The notes: generated from the sequence alone by a model not told the origin. A stretch of 64,000 nt of DNA from Linnemannia schmuckeri (GCA_029449235.1 JANATG010000002.1:744001-808000); one strand, 5' to 3'; counted from the stretch's first letter, positions 46,874 to 57,400 are shown. Translations and numbers: made by a program.

Positions 46874-47338
46874 ATGCAGATTTTCGTCAAGTGTCTCAAC
46901 GGCAAGACCATCGCGCTTGATGCCGAGTCGACCGATACCATCGCCAGCGTCAAGAAAAAAATCAAGGCCCGGATGGGCTTCCCTCCAGAGCAGCAGCGGC
47001 TTATCTTTTCTGGTAGACAGCTTGAAGACGGCAACACCCTTGCTGACTACAACATCCAGAAGGAGTCGACTTTCCACCTGGTCCTCCGTCTCATCGGCGG
47101 CATGCAGGTCTTTGTCAAGTCGATCTCTGGCCAGGTCCTCAACCTCGAGATCGAACTGTTGGATACCGTCGACAATATCAAGCAGATGATCTATGACGAG
47201 TAGGCCATCCTCCCCGATCACCAGAGCCTGGTCTTTGCGGGCAAATCACTCACGAAGGGAACCCTTGCTGATTATAATGTCCAGAGGGATTCGGCTCTCT
47301 TCTTGGTCATCCGTGTCCGTGGTGGTTGCAGTCTCTAA
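46874..47338 (+). pseudogene. divergent two-unit polyubiquitin, nonsense-interrupted
   Basis: Two head-to-tail ubiquitin units without introns. Unit 1 begins MQIFVKCLNGKTIALD and is complete, but many usually invariant positions differ: K48 is Arg (FSGRQLEDG), R74 is Ile (RLIGG), and the 28-34 region is rewritten (KKKIKARMG). K6, K11, K27, K29 and K63 are kept. Unit 2 (MQVFVKSISGQVLN) reads to a TAG at 47201-47203, at the position of ubiquitin E34, then continues in the same frame to RVRGG plus a short CSL tail; it keeps K48 but has Arg at 63. Ubiquitin is normally under extreme constraint, so this is either decay or a diverged ubiquitin-like gene. The pyrimidine-rich leader just upstream suggests it may still be transcribed; a product of unit 1 plus a truncated tail is possible. 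An in-frame ATG at 46835 would add 13 residues. Confidence 0.85.
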
Positions 47339-47857
47339 GAGGATCCACTTTTTTCCACTCTCCCACAAGTCATGACCAGCACGCTCTTTTTTGTTCCGAG
47401 GAATTTCTTGCAATGAACAATGAATGAATACAAACATTTTTTGCACAGAGTCAACGAAAGAACACATTTATAGCTTTCTTATCCTTGAAGTCTTTAGAGT
47501 TGAAAAACTTCCATCTTTCTCTGCCTTGTTATGCTCGTCCAGTTGACTTACTGGGGCCGCCTTTCTGTGCCATGAAAAGCCCAGCAAAGCTGTGCGCGGG
47601 AACCTCTCAATACAAGAACAATAAAAATAAAACTCATGCTTGCTTTCCTTGGCAGCAACATGTCTGTGTGCAAGGCCTTCAGCAAGCTCTTTTTCGTAGC
47701 TCTTTTGATCACTGAGATGTCAGGCTTGCTTTCTCTAATCAATAGTTCAATGATCAGTTCTCATCATTTCCTTCATTTGACGAAATTGACGTCTGACCAT
47801 TACGCCTTCTTTCCGTCTCTTTTGTACAAATAGAGCAAATAGCTCATTTTTGCCTTT

Positions 47858-48240
47858 TTGGAAGATTCCTCAAACGGTCAGACTTTAGCCCTTGGATCCC
47901 AATCTGAAAATGAAGCACCTACTCCTGATCACACTGCCGCTACCTCAACCGCATTGGCAGCCGGTTTCACCATTTCCGATCAGGGAATCCCAAATACTCG
48001 TTTGAAAAAGAAGTCGGTCGTAGACGCCCAGAAGTACGCAGATCCCGAGAAAACGGCCGTTAAGGACGTTCATAAGGTTGAGGAGACTTGAGCGGCATTT
48101 GCGGGGGGGGGGGGGGGGGGTCATCATTTGAAACTCAAGAAGGTCAAGGCAGAGAGGAACGCGCTGGAGCACAAGGACAAGAAGAACGAACCCATACTCT
48201 GGCTTGCGGAAAAGTTTATTGCGGGTCCTTGATCTTTTGT
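47858..48240 (+). pseudogene. unassigned remnant split by poly(G)
   Basis: A 77-aa frame (MEDSSNGQTLALGSQ to DVHKVEET) has normal-looking composition and ends at TGA just before the 18-nt poly(G). After it, in a different frame, LKLKKVKAERNALEHKDKK and ILWLAEKFIAG look like a helical continuation. This suggests one former coding sequence broken by the stop and/or by the homopolymer. No family recognised; it may be chance. Confidence 0.3.
48103..48120. repeat. poly(G) tract, 18 nt
   Basis: Uninterrupted G run, unusual beside the many A/T homopolymers in this window. It is prone to length error in sequencing. Confidence 0.95.
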
Positions 48241-48898
48241 CCGAGCTGGGCCTGTATTTGGAGCATCCATTATGGAGTTGTTCGCTGTTTTGTTTTTGAG
48301 CTCATGGTAATGCAACATTGTATTTATCAAAGAAAGGACACAAAACAATAAAAAGTATTTGCATACCTCAGTTGACTAAGAAAAAGTGATATAGCTTAAG
48401 GCTCAACTTCCAGTTTACCGTGGATCACTTGCAAGAGGACCGCAAAAGGTCATTTAAGATCGTCGCTTCCTAAGGTGAAACAGGACCATTGGCGAGCGAG
48501 ACACATAAAAATTAAAATAGAAAAACGCCCTTGATGGTGCCTGGAGAATCGGTTTCAAGTTTCATCTCTTCCCTCATCAGCTCTTCTTGCTTCCCTTACA
48601 ACGTCCATATCCTCATGGGAACCACTGCTCTAACAGGATCATTCTGGCTTGGAGATGATGCCATGTCATCAGCCAGTACCTCCTTCTCTCTCTTTCTCAC
48701 TCTCTCTTCTCCTTGTCTTGATGCTGGTCACATGTTGAAAACGAAACCAACGGGAATCTAGCACGAGTTGCGTGCCGCCATGAACTTGAACGGCAAAAAG
48801 GGCTCACATTCATCCATTTCTCACAGCACAATAACCATACATTCTCCACTTTTTTGTCCGTTGGACGCATTAAACAGGGTAACTCTCCCCATTGATAT

Positions 48899-49249
48899 TT
48901 ATTGGAAACCAGTGTACCTGGGGCAAGAGGCATCAGCAAGCTCAGAGGCTCTGCCAGAGTCACCAAAGGAGAAACTGTTGACCCACTGGGCATTCTCTCG
49001 GGTATCGCCCTTGCTGAGCTTGGAAAAGTTTCCAGTGCAATCCTTGGTCGAGAACAGCTTGGCGTCTCCGACGTCGACGTTACGGATCTTAGCGGTCTGG
49101 ACGTTCTTGACGCAGAAGCAGGATCGGTGACCCTTGTAATCGTAGAATCTGAGTCTCTGGTTGGCGTTGTTGTAGACGTCCATGTGGTAGTCGCCCTGGG
49201 CAAGGGCACTGGCGGCCAAGAGAGCCAACAAAGCAAGCGACTTGTGCAT
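48899..49249 (-). CDS. small secreted CxC protein, paralog A
   Basis: 116-aa single-exon protein starting with a clear signal peptide (MHKSLALLALLAASALA, cleavage probably near 17). The mature part has four cysteines: CFC, then DCTGNF, then SCPRY. Blocks shared with the two genes at 51.5 and 52.7 kb are MHKSL, QTAKI, KLFST, DCTGNF and NAQWVNS. The DCTGNF-to-NAQWVNS layout recalls one Greek-key motif of beta/gamma-crystallin-like secreted proteins, but this is a fold guess. Upstream, a TATAAAAG box (49420-49413, minus strand) and a probable 5'UTR intron (49356-49259, GTAAGT...AATAG) lead to a 9-nt leader exon before the ATG. Family not recognised; role in secretion or interaction with other organisms is inference. 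Confidence 0.85.
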   Translation of the reverse strand: MHKSLALLALLAASALAQGDYHMDVYNNANQRLRFYDYKGHRSCFCVKNVQTAKIRNVDVGDAKLFSTKDCTGNFSKLSKGDTRENAQWVNSFSFGDSGRASELADASCPRYTGFQ

Positions 49250-49258
49250 TTTCTGATA

Positions 49259-49356
49259 CTATTTACGTAGAAAGCGGAGAGTAGGGTTCAGTTTGATGTT
49301 TTCGACATTCACCTTCCTTTAAGTGTAAAGAAATGTGAGTGGAAAAGGGAACTTAC
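49259..49356 (-). other. probable 5'UTR intron of paralog A
   Basis: On the minus strand GTAAGTTCCC begins at 49356 and an AATAG acceptor ends at 49259, nine bases before the ATG. The same arrangement precedes both plus-strand paralogs. Confidence 0.65.
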
Positions 49357-49412
49357 AGTGTGTGCTGAAGAGAAGAAGGTTGGTGGGTGTCTGTTGGTGA
49401 GAGTAGGGGCCG

Positions 49413-49420
49413 CTTTTATA
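49413..49420 (-). promoter_or_regulatory. TATA box of paralog A
   Basis: TATAAAAG on the minus strand, 57 bp upstream of the putative 5'UTR intron donor, in a position that fits a start site between the two. Confidence 0.6.
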
Positions 49421-49477
49421 CAGAGAGCGGCTTGGGAAGTTGTTTGTTATTTTCACAACCCGACAACGATAACGGTT

Positions 49478-49560
49478 AAAAGTGCGGCGTGTTTTGTCAA
49501 ACGTTTGCAGTTCCTAAACCGTACGACAGCTGCCAAAAAAAAAAGTGCGGCGTGTTTTTG
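49478..49560 (+). promoter_or_regulatory. two GCGGCG elements upstream of paralog A
   Basis: AAAAGTGCGGCGTGTT occurs at 49478 and again at 49541, 63 bp apart, upstream of the minus-strand TATA box. It resembles the first bases of the repeats upstream of the plus-strand paralogs (AAAAGGCGGCGT) and an element at 3372 upstream of the MFS transporter. Regulatory function is inferred. Confidence 0.45.
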
Positions 49561-51029
49561 TTGGACCCTGTTTTTTCCCTCCGAGAAAGTTTGCACTAAA
49601 TTATACTGCCGCACAAACAAACTTCAGGAACAACGGCATACATCTTATCTGTTCTCCATCCAGCGTACAGTGCGCTTCCAAGGATTTGTTCTAGCGGACT
49701 AATTTCTGTTCTACACCAAAAAGGTATTCCTTGTCGACTCTCCTAGTCCCACCACCTCGCACGAGGCCAATACTGTCGATATACTTGAACGGTGAACGAA
49801 ATATGGATGTTCTTTGCAGGTTAAGGAGAGAAAAAGGAAGAGAAGAGAGCGAGTGAGCACACGAACTCTCCGATCTCGGAGACGAAAGTATTATGTGCTC
49901 CAGTTTTTTTTCGACTTTCAATTTGTGACAACAATGAAGAAGCAAAGACGCGAGAATAAAGGGAAAAAAATGATTGTCGTGCTAGTAATTCATCATTACA
50001 AATACATGCTCTTCAAGTATGAATTCGTAATCGAGAACACCTCCACTGTAAATTGCACGCACGGCGGCTGTGGTTACAAATTTTCAGCGGTCAAATGACA
50101 GTACACCGTGAGAGCTGTCTGGGCCATTGAAGCCAATTTTGTCCCACTTTTCCCACTTTTTCCACTTTTTCTTCCTCACCTTTCACACTAAAAATGATCG
50201 CGGGATAATTTGTGCCAACTCCTTACCTTTTTTTTCATCCGGCGCTTGTCGAGACCCATACGCCATTTGCCGATACCTTGTTTTCCTTACTTACCGCTAA
50301 GTCATGCAATTTACCCTTTCAGCTACCGTCTCTTGTCAACAATCTTTTACAGACGCTTACGAGAGGGAGGCAGAGCAAAAAAAAAGAGACGAAAGTGTCT
50401 AAGTGCAACTGAGAAACATGCCAAAGACGCAGAGGAAGCAGGAACCAAGAAAAGCCAAGTAGATGATGGTGGAAGCAGTTAGCCAGGCGAATAAAGTGCA
50501 AAAAGGAGGGCTGGTAGGTGAATGGCGGTCAGCGTGGGAAACGCATGCGGTAAGGAGGACGAAGACATATGTCATGAGGCTACGATGTCCCATCGTTTTG
50601 TTATTTAACCCATCATCCTCCCTTTTCCTTATTTCAAAATAATAGCCTGCCCGCTTACGCTTTTCCCAGACATGCAGCAAGTTGTTGTAGCGAGAGGGAC
50701 TTTCGTTCTCACAGATAGATATGAGATGGTTTCCCTCTGACTGTCCCTTACTCTCTCTTAAAAACAAGGTACGATGGTTTTTTGTTGTGTGGGCGTAAGC
50801 AGAGAGGGAGGCCTGACAGAGGTTGGCCAAACAGGTTTCTTTTTCTTTTTTTGTTCCCGAAGTATGTATGGACTCAAAGACCATCATGAAAAACATCTCG
50901 ATCATTTGTTTTTTGTAATGATGAAGAGAGCATTCGCGCCTTCCTCTTTTGTTTCTCATTTATTTTGACCAATTTTAACGATAGCGCAGACTGTAGGTCT
51001 GTGGTTTGGGATGGAAAAAAGGACGTTTG
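49561..51029. other. intergenic between divergent secreted-protein genes
   Basis: No supported gene. A 186-aa frame at 50399-50959 (-) has a hydrophobic end but no partner exons or family resemblance. Confidence 0.5.
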
Positions 51030-51345
51030 CGTCGGATTATTTTAGGTTCATCAAAAGGCGGCGTCCTCGCAGCTGGCCGCTATTATAAACCTAAATGAAT
51101 CGGCTCTTAGTAACTCAAGGTTCCTTCTGGAAAAATCGTTCTCCGCCAACACTCGATGGTAAGCAGTTCACTATCGGGATCGATAAGAGAACTTTCCTGT
51201 GATCGTTGCATTCGAGCGTGTTTTTTCATTTACGCCGTCCTTTTCAAAAGGCGGCGTTTTTGTAGGTCGTTAGTACAAACTTTAATAATTCAACTCTTAC
51301 CAGCTCGGTGGGAACCGTTTCGTTTAAAAAAAACACTCTTCGTTG
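51030..51345 (+). repeat. promoter repeat pair A1/A2
   Basis: Two diverged direct copies of a roughly 95-bp unit, starting near 51053 and 51246. Shared words are AAAAGGCGGCGT at the start and a later CTCTTA segment. The first copy carries TATTATAAA. A second, related pair precedes the next gene (52189 and 52366). Confidence 0.65.
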
Positions 51346-51412
51346 TTAAAAGGCAACCGATTTTCACCTCTTACGTTTTCCTCACCACACCACCAATCAA
51401 GCACACCATTAC

Positions 51413-51527
51413 GTACGTTCCTCATTGCATTTCACTTGTAGTTCCTCCTTTGTATGCTGTCTTCATATTGCTGTTGTCATTCCTGAAGGCTAATTCATTA
51501 CCTTCCGGGTTATCCGTTTTCCAATAG
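51413..51527 (+). other. probable 5'UTR intron of paralog B
   Basis: GTACGTTCC donor at 51413 and CCAATAG acceptor ending 51527, leaving a 16-nt leader before the ATG at 51544. The upstream leader matches that of the neighbouring paralog (ACC/CACCA-rich). Confidence 0.65.
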
Positions 51528-51543
51528 CCCATTAAACAAAAAA

Positions 51544-51885
51544 ATGCACAAATCGCTCGCCTTGTTGATTGCCCTCTGCACCCTTAACGGTGCTCTTGCA
51601 CTTGGAGACTGGCAATTCCAAGTCACCAACAACGCTGGCAAGACTGTTACTGTCCCCGTCGGTGGTAAGAGATACTGCATGTGCCTCTCGACCTCCCAGA
51701 CTGCCAAGATCAAGAACACCAATGGAGGAGTCATGAAGTTGTTCTCGACCGACGACTGCACAGGCAACTTTGTTGCTCTTTACAAGGGATCGACGCGTTC
51801 TAACGCCCAGTGGGTGAACAGTGCCTCAATTGGCCAGGACGGCATCCCATCGGCCGGCCCCAACCACTGCGATCCAGTTAACTAA
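51544..51885 (+). CDS. small secreted CxC protein, paralog B
   Basis: 113-aa single-exon protein. The signal peptide MHKSLALLIALCTLNGALA is followed by a mature domain of about 94 residues with four cysteines in the pattern CxC-C-C (RYCMCLS; DDCTGNF; NHCDPVN at the end). Conserved blocks are VTNNAGKTVTVPV, QTAKIKNTNGGVMKLFST, DCTGNFVALYKGSTRSNAQW and VNSASIG. It is about 85% identical by eye to the gene 0.8 kb downstream and more distant from the minus-strand paralog. No transmembrane segment or catalytic residues. A beta-rich fold is likely from alternating hydrophobic and polar residues. Possible roles (defence, morphogenesis, signalling) are not determinable. Confidence 0.88.
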   Translation: MHKSLALLIALCTLNGALALGDWQFQVTNNAGKTVTVPVGGKRYCMCLSTSQTAKIKNTNGGVMKLFSTDDCTGNFVALYKGSTRSNAQWVNSASIGQDGIPSAGPNHCDPVN

Positions 51886-52149
51886 ATAGAACGCAGAAAT
51901 TTGGCCTTGTATATTAAAATGAGATTACAGTTTGACGGTGAGGGTACAAATTATTTATTTTGGCGCGTGCACTTTTTTTTCATTTCTTCTTTCTCGGCTC
52001 CATTGTTCATTCTGCCATCTACATCTCTTTCTCTCCTACAACCAACAGCACGATGGAGAAGAGGACGCTCGTTCCTTCCTTTTTTGGTTCTCATATACAT
52101 TGGCCTTTACAACCGCCAGCGCAAAATGTGGGCCTGTTGCTTGAAATGA

Positions 52150-52470
52150 AAAAGAAAAGTTTCGCGTCGGATTCTCTTAGGCCGGTCACAAAGTGGCGTT
52201 CTTGCAGCTGGCTGAAGTAAAATTTTTAAAGATTCGACTCTTTGCAACTCAGGATCCCTAACCGCGGAAGAAACCATTCTTCATGATCAATCTTCGACAG
52301 TACCAGTTTGCTATACGTGACGATAAAGTCGCGTTCATTTGCGTTGTCCTTTTTCAAGTTGACCAGAAAGAGGCGCCCTTGCAGCTGACTGCAGCACAAT
52401 CGGCGGTGGCTCGACTCTTGGCAACTTGGAGAGTCCCTTTCTGTGAAAAAAATCCCTCGTCCTTCGATGT
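52150..52470 (+). repeat. promoter repeat pair B1/B2
   Basis: Second pair of the promoter unit, starting near 52189 and 52366. Shared words are TTGCAGCTG and CGACTCTT followed by GCAACT. B1 resembles A1 (leader GCGTCGGATT, then TTAGG) and B2 resembles A2, which indicates that a two-copy promoter was duplicated with the gene. Confidence 0.65.
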
Positions 52471-52534
52471 TAAAAAGTGACCCATTTCCAACTCTTTCTT
52501 ATCCCTAACCCACCACCACCAACACACTCATCAC

Positions 52535-52671
52535 GTAAGTTCCCCAGAACCCTTCACTTGAAGTTCCCTTTTATATCCCCGTATCTGACCTTCAGACTTT
52601 CCTGTTGTCCACCTTAAAGACTATTCATTCCTCGTTTCCTTACTCTTTTCTGACTTCCCGTTTAACGATAG
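52535..52671 (+). other. probable 5'UTR intron of paralog C
   Basis: GTAAGTTCCCC donor at 52535 and CGATAG acceptor ending 52671, leaving 18 nt of leader before the ATG at 52690. Donor sequence matches paralog A and placement matches paralog B. Confidence 0.65.
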
Positions 52672-52689
52672 AATAATCGATCAAAGAAA

Positions 52690-53025
52690 ATGCACAAATC
52701 ACTCGTTTTTTTATTTGCCCTCTGCACCATTAACGGCGCCCTTGCGGACTGGGAGTTCGAAGTCACCAACAACGCTGGCAAGACTGTTACTGTCCCCGTC
52801 GCTGGCAGGAGATATTGCGGGTGCCTCTCGTCCTCTCAGACCGCCAAGATCAAGAACACCAATGGAGGAGTCATGAGATTGTTCTCGACTGCTGACTGTA
52901 CGGGCAACTTTGTTGCTCTTTACCAGGGATCGACGCGTTCTAACGCCCAGTGGGTGAACAGCGCCTCAATTGGCGAAGACGACATCCCTTCGGATGGTCC
53001 CTACCACTGCGATCCAGTTAACTAA
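52690..53025 (+). CDS. small secreted CxC protein, paralog C
   Basis: 111-aa single-exon tandem duplicate of the gene at 51544. Signal peptide MHKSLVFLFALCTINGALA; mature domain with cysteines RYCGCLS, ADCTGNF and YHCDPVN in the same pattern. Differences cluster at charged or surface-type sites (K/R and D/E swaps: KRYCM to RRYCG, YKGST to YQGST, GQDGIPS to GEDDIPS), while long stretches of DNA are identical, for example around VTNNAGKTVTVPV. Tandem duplication with or without later gene conversion explains this. The two genes also share flanking DNA on both sides. Confidence 0.88.
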   Translation: MHKSLVFLFALCTINGALADWEFEVTNNAGKTVTVPVAGRRYCGCLSSSQTAKIKNTNGGVMRLFSTADCTGNFVALYQGSTRSNAQWVNSASIGEDDIPSDGPYHCDPVN

Positions 53026-54424
53026 AAGCAAGCAGAGATCTGGCATCGCATTAAAGAGATTGTATTGTCGACGCCTAATTGTGTGATTGTCCCGAATATG
53101 TCTGGCGAATGTGGTGGGATCGAACAGGACATTGTATGAATGCGTAGGTTTAAGCATAGGATGAGGCGTTGCGTGAAGGATAGAAAGAGCATATGAAAAA
53201 TGTGAGAGCTTGAAGGTGGCTGTGAGACCGTAAACTATTTATTCCGGCACGCGTTCACTTTTTTCTTTATATCTCTTGACTCCACTTTTCTTCCTCCAGC
53301 GACATCTCTTTCTCTCTCACTCTCTCCAACTAACAACCCCGCCTCTTCACTTTTACCGACACCGTCAACTCGTCTCCAATAAAACCGGCACTCAAGGACA
53401 GGACGCGACGAATCAGCACAGAACGAGCCTTGAATGAGTTCACCTTCTCACAGTAGTTTGACTACTTCTTCGCCAAGTCAAAAAAATCTCCGAGAGCTGC
53501 AACTTCCACCTTGGTACTTGACCTTGCGCAAGGACAGCAAACAACACATGACTCAGACCTTTGCATTCATCCTGGGACACGATCAGTTTTTTTGGCATTC
53601 GATGGCGCTTGCAGTGAAGCACATGTTGCTAAAAACTCACTCACTTTTGCTGTGGATTTCGCAACCTCTCATAGACTATAACGTCAAGCCCAAGCTCAGA
53701 CTAGTCAACTCGAGCTTTTTTTTGGTGGCGTAAAGTTTAAATTGATCCAGGCAGGTCCATCAACCAGTACTCGTGCCTGGTAATGTCACGGCAAGAGCAA
53801 GCTGGATCGTCTAGAGTGTTACTTGTGACGATTCTGCTATACTCGGACTCAGCTCTATCAACCCACTCTTGGTCTACACAAGGCAAGTAGTTGGTGAGTG
53901 TGGAGTGGAGAGGGATCTTGCACAGATTTTCACCCTCTCTGGTTTCCCATCCTCCTCTCACCTTTTGCTGTTTCACACGCATCGATCACACTTCGGTAAG
54001 ACGATTGTGACGGCAACGGGTACATGTCAGGTTTTCTTTACTTTGCCACCAACATGAACATTTCTGAGCACGACGAGAATGATGGTTATTACGGAAACAA
54101 GGATTTTTGAACCATCCATGACCGTCACAGGGAAAACTAGCCTCTTAATGGTATACAACCAACGAATAAAATCGGACGAAACTGCTGGCGTGTGAGAGAA
54201 CTTCTCGAGTTTGAGGCATTCATTCTGAGGTGGCTGGTCCCTTTCCCCCTTTTTGAATTTTTTTATTCCTTGTCAGTCTCCCGCCAAGTGTGGTATTGTG
54301 ACAGCGCGGCGTTTATTTTGAAAGCCGACCCCCCCCCCCCCCTTTTGACTCTTGTCATTACTCCCAACAAACAAAAGAGACACAAACACACAATTTCCTT
54401 CCACGACCCATTTATGTTCCTCAC
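53026..54424. other. intergenic upstream of haspin
   Basis: The first 300 bp (53217-53330) resemble the 3' flank of the preceding paralog (51932-52040), the end of the duplicated block. A 99-aa frame at 53434-53733 and neighbouring frames to about 54.1 kb look like unrecognised remnants. A poly(C) of 14 lies at 54329-54342, about 80 bp before the haspin start. Confidence 0.5.
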
Positions 54425-57400
54425 ATGGACATGCTCGGACCGGCCTCCCTGCGATCCCAGCACCCAGCAAAGTCATCGCTGAAAACATACGGCGGTCGGC
54501 GGCGTCGTCAACAACACAACACAAGAACGAATGAACGAGATGATGGCACTGGCAGCGGAGCACATGGAGGTGAGCGAGAAGGAGCAGGAGTAAGAGATCG
54601 CCGTCCGCCTGCACGACAGTTTGACTGGGACAGGCTCGACAGAGACAGGAAGAATCGGTTGGAACGACAAGCTAGGGAGCAGGAGCGTCTTGCCCAAGCA
54701 GAGGACGAAACTGCGTTTCTCAAACAGGACGTCGACCTTGAAGCGTTGCTGTACTCAGACCACGATGACCAGTATGAAGAGAGTGTCCAAGAACCGCGCA
54801 GAGGGAGTCCACTGCAAGACTTGAGGAATGCCGGCGGTGCTTTACCGCGCGGAGAGTTTGTGCCATCGACTCAGGGGTCTGACGGCGACGACAATGGAGG
54901 TCATTACTCGCAGACGAAACGTTTGTCAAGACCAAGGACGTCTATTGCTACCCCACAACAGCATCCTCCTGTCCGAACTCGAGGACATCGAGCTGTCGTT
55001 ACTCCATCCTCTTATACGACTGACGCGGATATGGAGTTCGAGATGCCAAGAAGGGCGAGCACAACGACTCTTGCAGCTGCGACAATCTCAAGTCTCTCTG
55101 GACGAAACTCAATCGGCAAGAAGTCTGTAGGACGAGTTTCCTTCTCCTTCGATGATTCCGAGTCCAGAATCCCTGAAGCACTCAGTGCTAGTCAGCAGCG
55201 CAAGGTCAGGATTCAGGAGAAGCCATTCTTTGAGCTGGACTTCCAGGAGGTGGACGAAGATGAGGAGGAGGATGACCCACAGGATGAGGTATTCTTTAGG
55301 ACACCATCATTCGATATTTTGAAGAAGATGAGAGAGCTGCCCATACCTACGATCCCAGAGCCACGCGCGAATCCTTTCGGTTTCAGACCCTTGTCGTCAA
55401 CCTCAGGACCAACATCGTCATCGCCACCATTGCCAGGAGGACAGGATGGAGGAGTGCTGCGAGAGCTCGAGGTTTCTACGCCATCACCAGAACCAACGCC
55501 GCCCGGAATTGACATCTTTGACAATCCGCTCATGAGTCCAGAGTCCCCGACGGTAAAGAGAGCAATGGAGATTCTACGCAAGCGGGAACAACAATTGAAG
55601 GAAATTCAAGCTAGCAGCAAGGCCACAACATCGAGCATTAGTATAGATTTGGACAAGACGGATAAAACTGGAACTAGACAAGGCGGTAGTGGCGACATCT
55701 TCACAAGCTTTGAACAGGGCGTCGTTCAACAGGAGCGGAAGCGTCCTTTAATTTCGCGGGAAACGACACCAGAGCGGATAATAACAACAGAAACGTCTCG
55801 TAGTGTTGTTGACGAGAGCTTGGGCAATCAGGACGAGTCAGAGGAGTTGGCTTTGGGGAAACGGATGTCGAGTATCGAGATCACGCCGCGGCGCTTGCTG
55901 GCCAAGCAGAGAAAGACTGCTTCGCACGACTCGGACTCCCCTACAAGGCCTTTTGGTGCGCGTGGACATTTTTCACCAAGGACGACATTCGACAATGTGA
56001 TGGACGAACCGCCAGTACGACCCCTCAACTTGTTTCTGGATCGTGATATACCCCAGGATGAGGACAAAAGTGATCCCAGCCTACTTTTCACCCGGTCCAG
56101 TATCAACAGGAGAACGCCTCCGCCCAAGCCTACTACAACGACTGTACCTAACAAGCGTACCCCTGGAGTTGACCCCAGCCGTCTGTTGTGGCCGCCTAAG
56201 GATAACGATCAGGAGAACAAGCCGGGACAACTTGGGCGAGAGATTGACGCGTCTCCATTCAAGACGAGCTCTACTACAGATGCACAGTATACACAACGGA
56301 GGGCTACATTGTCTCGGACGCATTGGCTGAAATCTCCAAGCCCTCAGCCAGTTCCACTGGGCAGCGTCGTATCGAACCAGGGCGATGTACCATTTGCATC
56401 TATTCAGAAGCCATTGCCACAATTACAAAAACAACAGCAGCAGCAGCCACCGCAGCAGCAACCTCCAGAAATGCCAGTGAAACAACCACAACAACCTCAA
56501 CAGACATCAGTACAACCACCACAACAGCACCGACCCATACGATCGCTACGACGACCTCAGGCGGTTCTTGTCAGCAGCACCAAGAAGACAGCCTTTAAGC
56601 CTACTCTCCTGGATCTCCTCTCCATCTGTGATCAGCAGTTCTTTGACCAATTCGAGGATTCGGAATCTACGGAAGTCGCTGAACGAGGTGGATTCGGTAC
56701 GGAAGGTGATGGGTCGAGGAAGTCGAAGGCTATTGTGGATTTTGATACGGTTCTTCCAAGGTGTATGGCACCTTCTTTGACGAAGATTGGCGAGGCTTCC
56801 TACTCTGAGGTTTATACCGTCGATCTGCCTATTCAGCAACATGAACAAAAGATCAAAAACCTTGCTCAACAATCACCTGACGGGACGCCGAATCTCTTTC
56901 AGTCTCCTCGACTTAACACATATGTGAAGGAATCCACCGACGACGATCTCAACCAACAGGACAGCTCAGGTTCTCATGGCAACAATGATGGGCGGTCGAC
57001 AAAGCTAGTGATGAAGGTCTTGCCGTTTAATGCTGAGGACTTCAACGCACTTCCTTCTGGATTGTCAAGCCCGATGAAGGGCGCGCGGAGGAACAAGAGC
57101 AGGGCCGCGGCGACTGCTGCGAGCGAGCTGTTAGCGCTTGAGGATATCTACCGCGAGGCTACGGTATCGACCCAGATCATGCATGGCTGGAAAGGCTTTA
57201 TCGGCAGCTTCGGGTAAGTTTGACGTCGACGCGTTGTTGATCTTCGTGATAAGATTTTAAACGTGAATCTGCTTCTCATTTGCTAATTAAGTGCCATTTT
57301 CTTGCGTTTTGCTTCTGTTTTGTAGGGCTCTGGTGGTCAAGGGTAGATATCCCAAAGCGTTTCTTTCTGCATGGGATCGGTTCCGCAGGGAAAATGGAAC

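Larger units (their letters stand above)
47339..48898. other. intergenic with unassigned frames and poly(G)
   Basis: Holds a possible small gene or remnant at 47858-48240 (listed separately), an 18-nt poly(G) at 48103-48120, AATAAA sequences near 47629 and 48347, and the 3' flank of the secreted-protein gene that ends at 48899. Nothing else recognised. Confidence 0.5.

Noticed and set aside
50399..50959. 186-aa minus-strand frame with a hydrophobic end
   Set aside because: No family resemblance, no splice partners, and unlike the codon pattern of nearby genes; could be chance.
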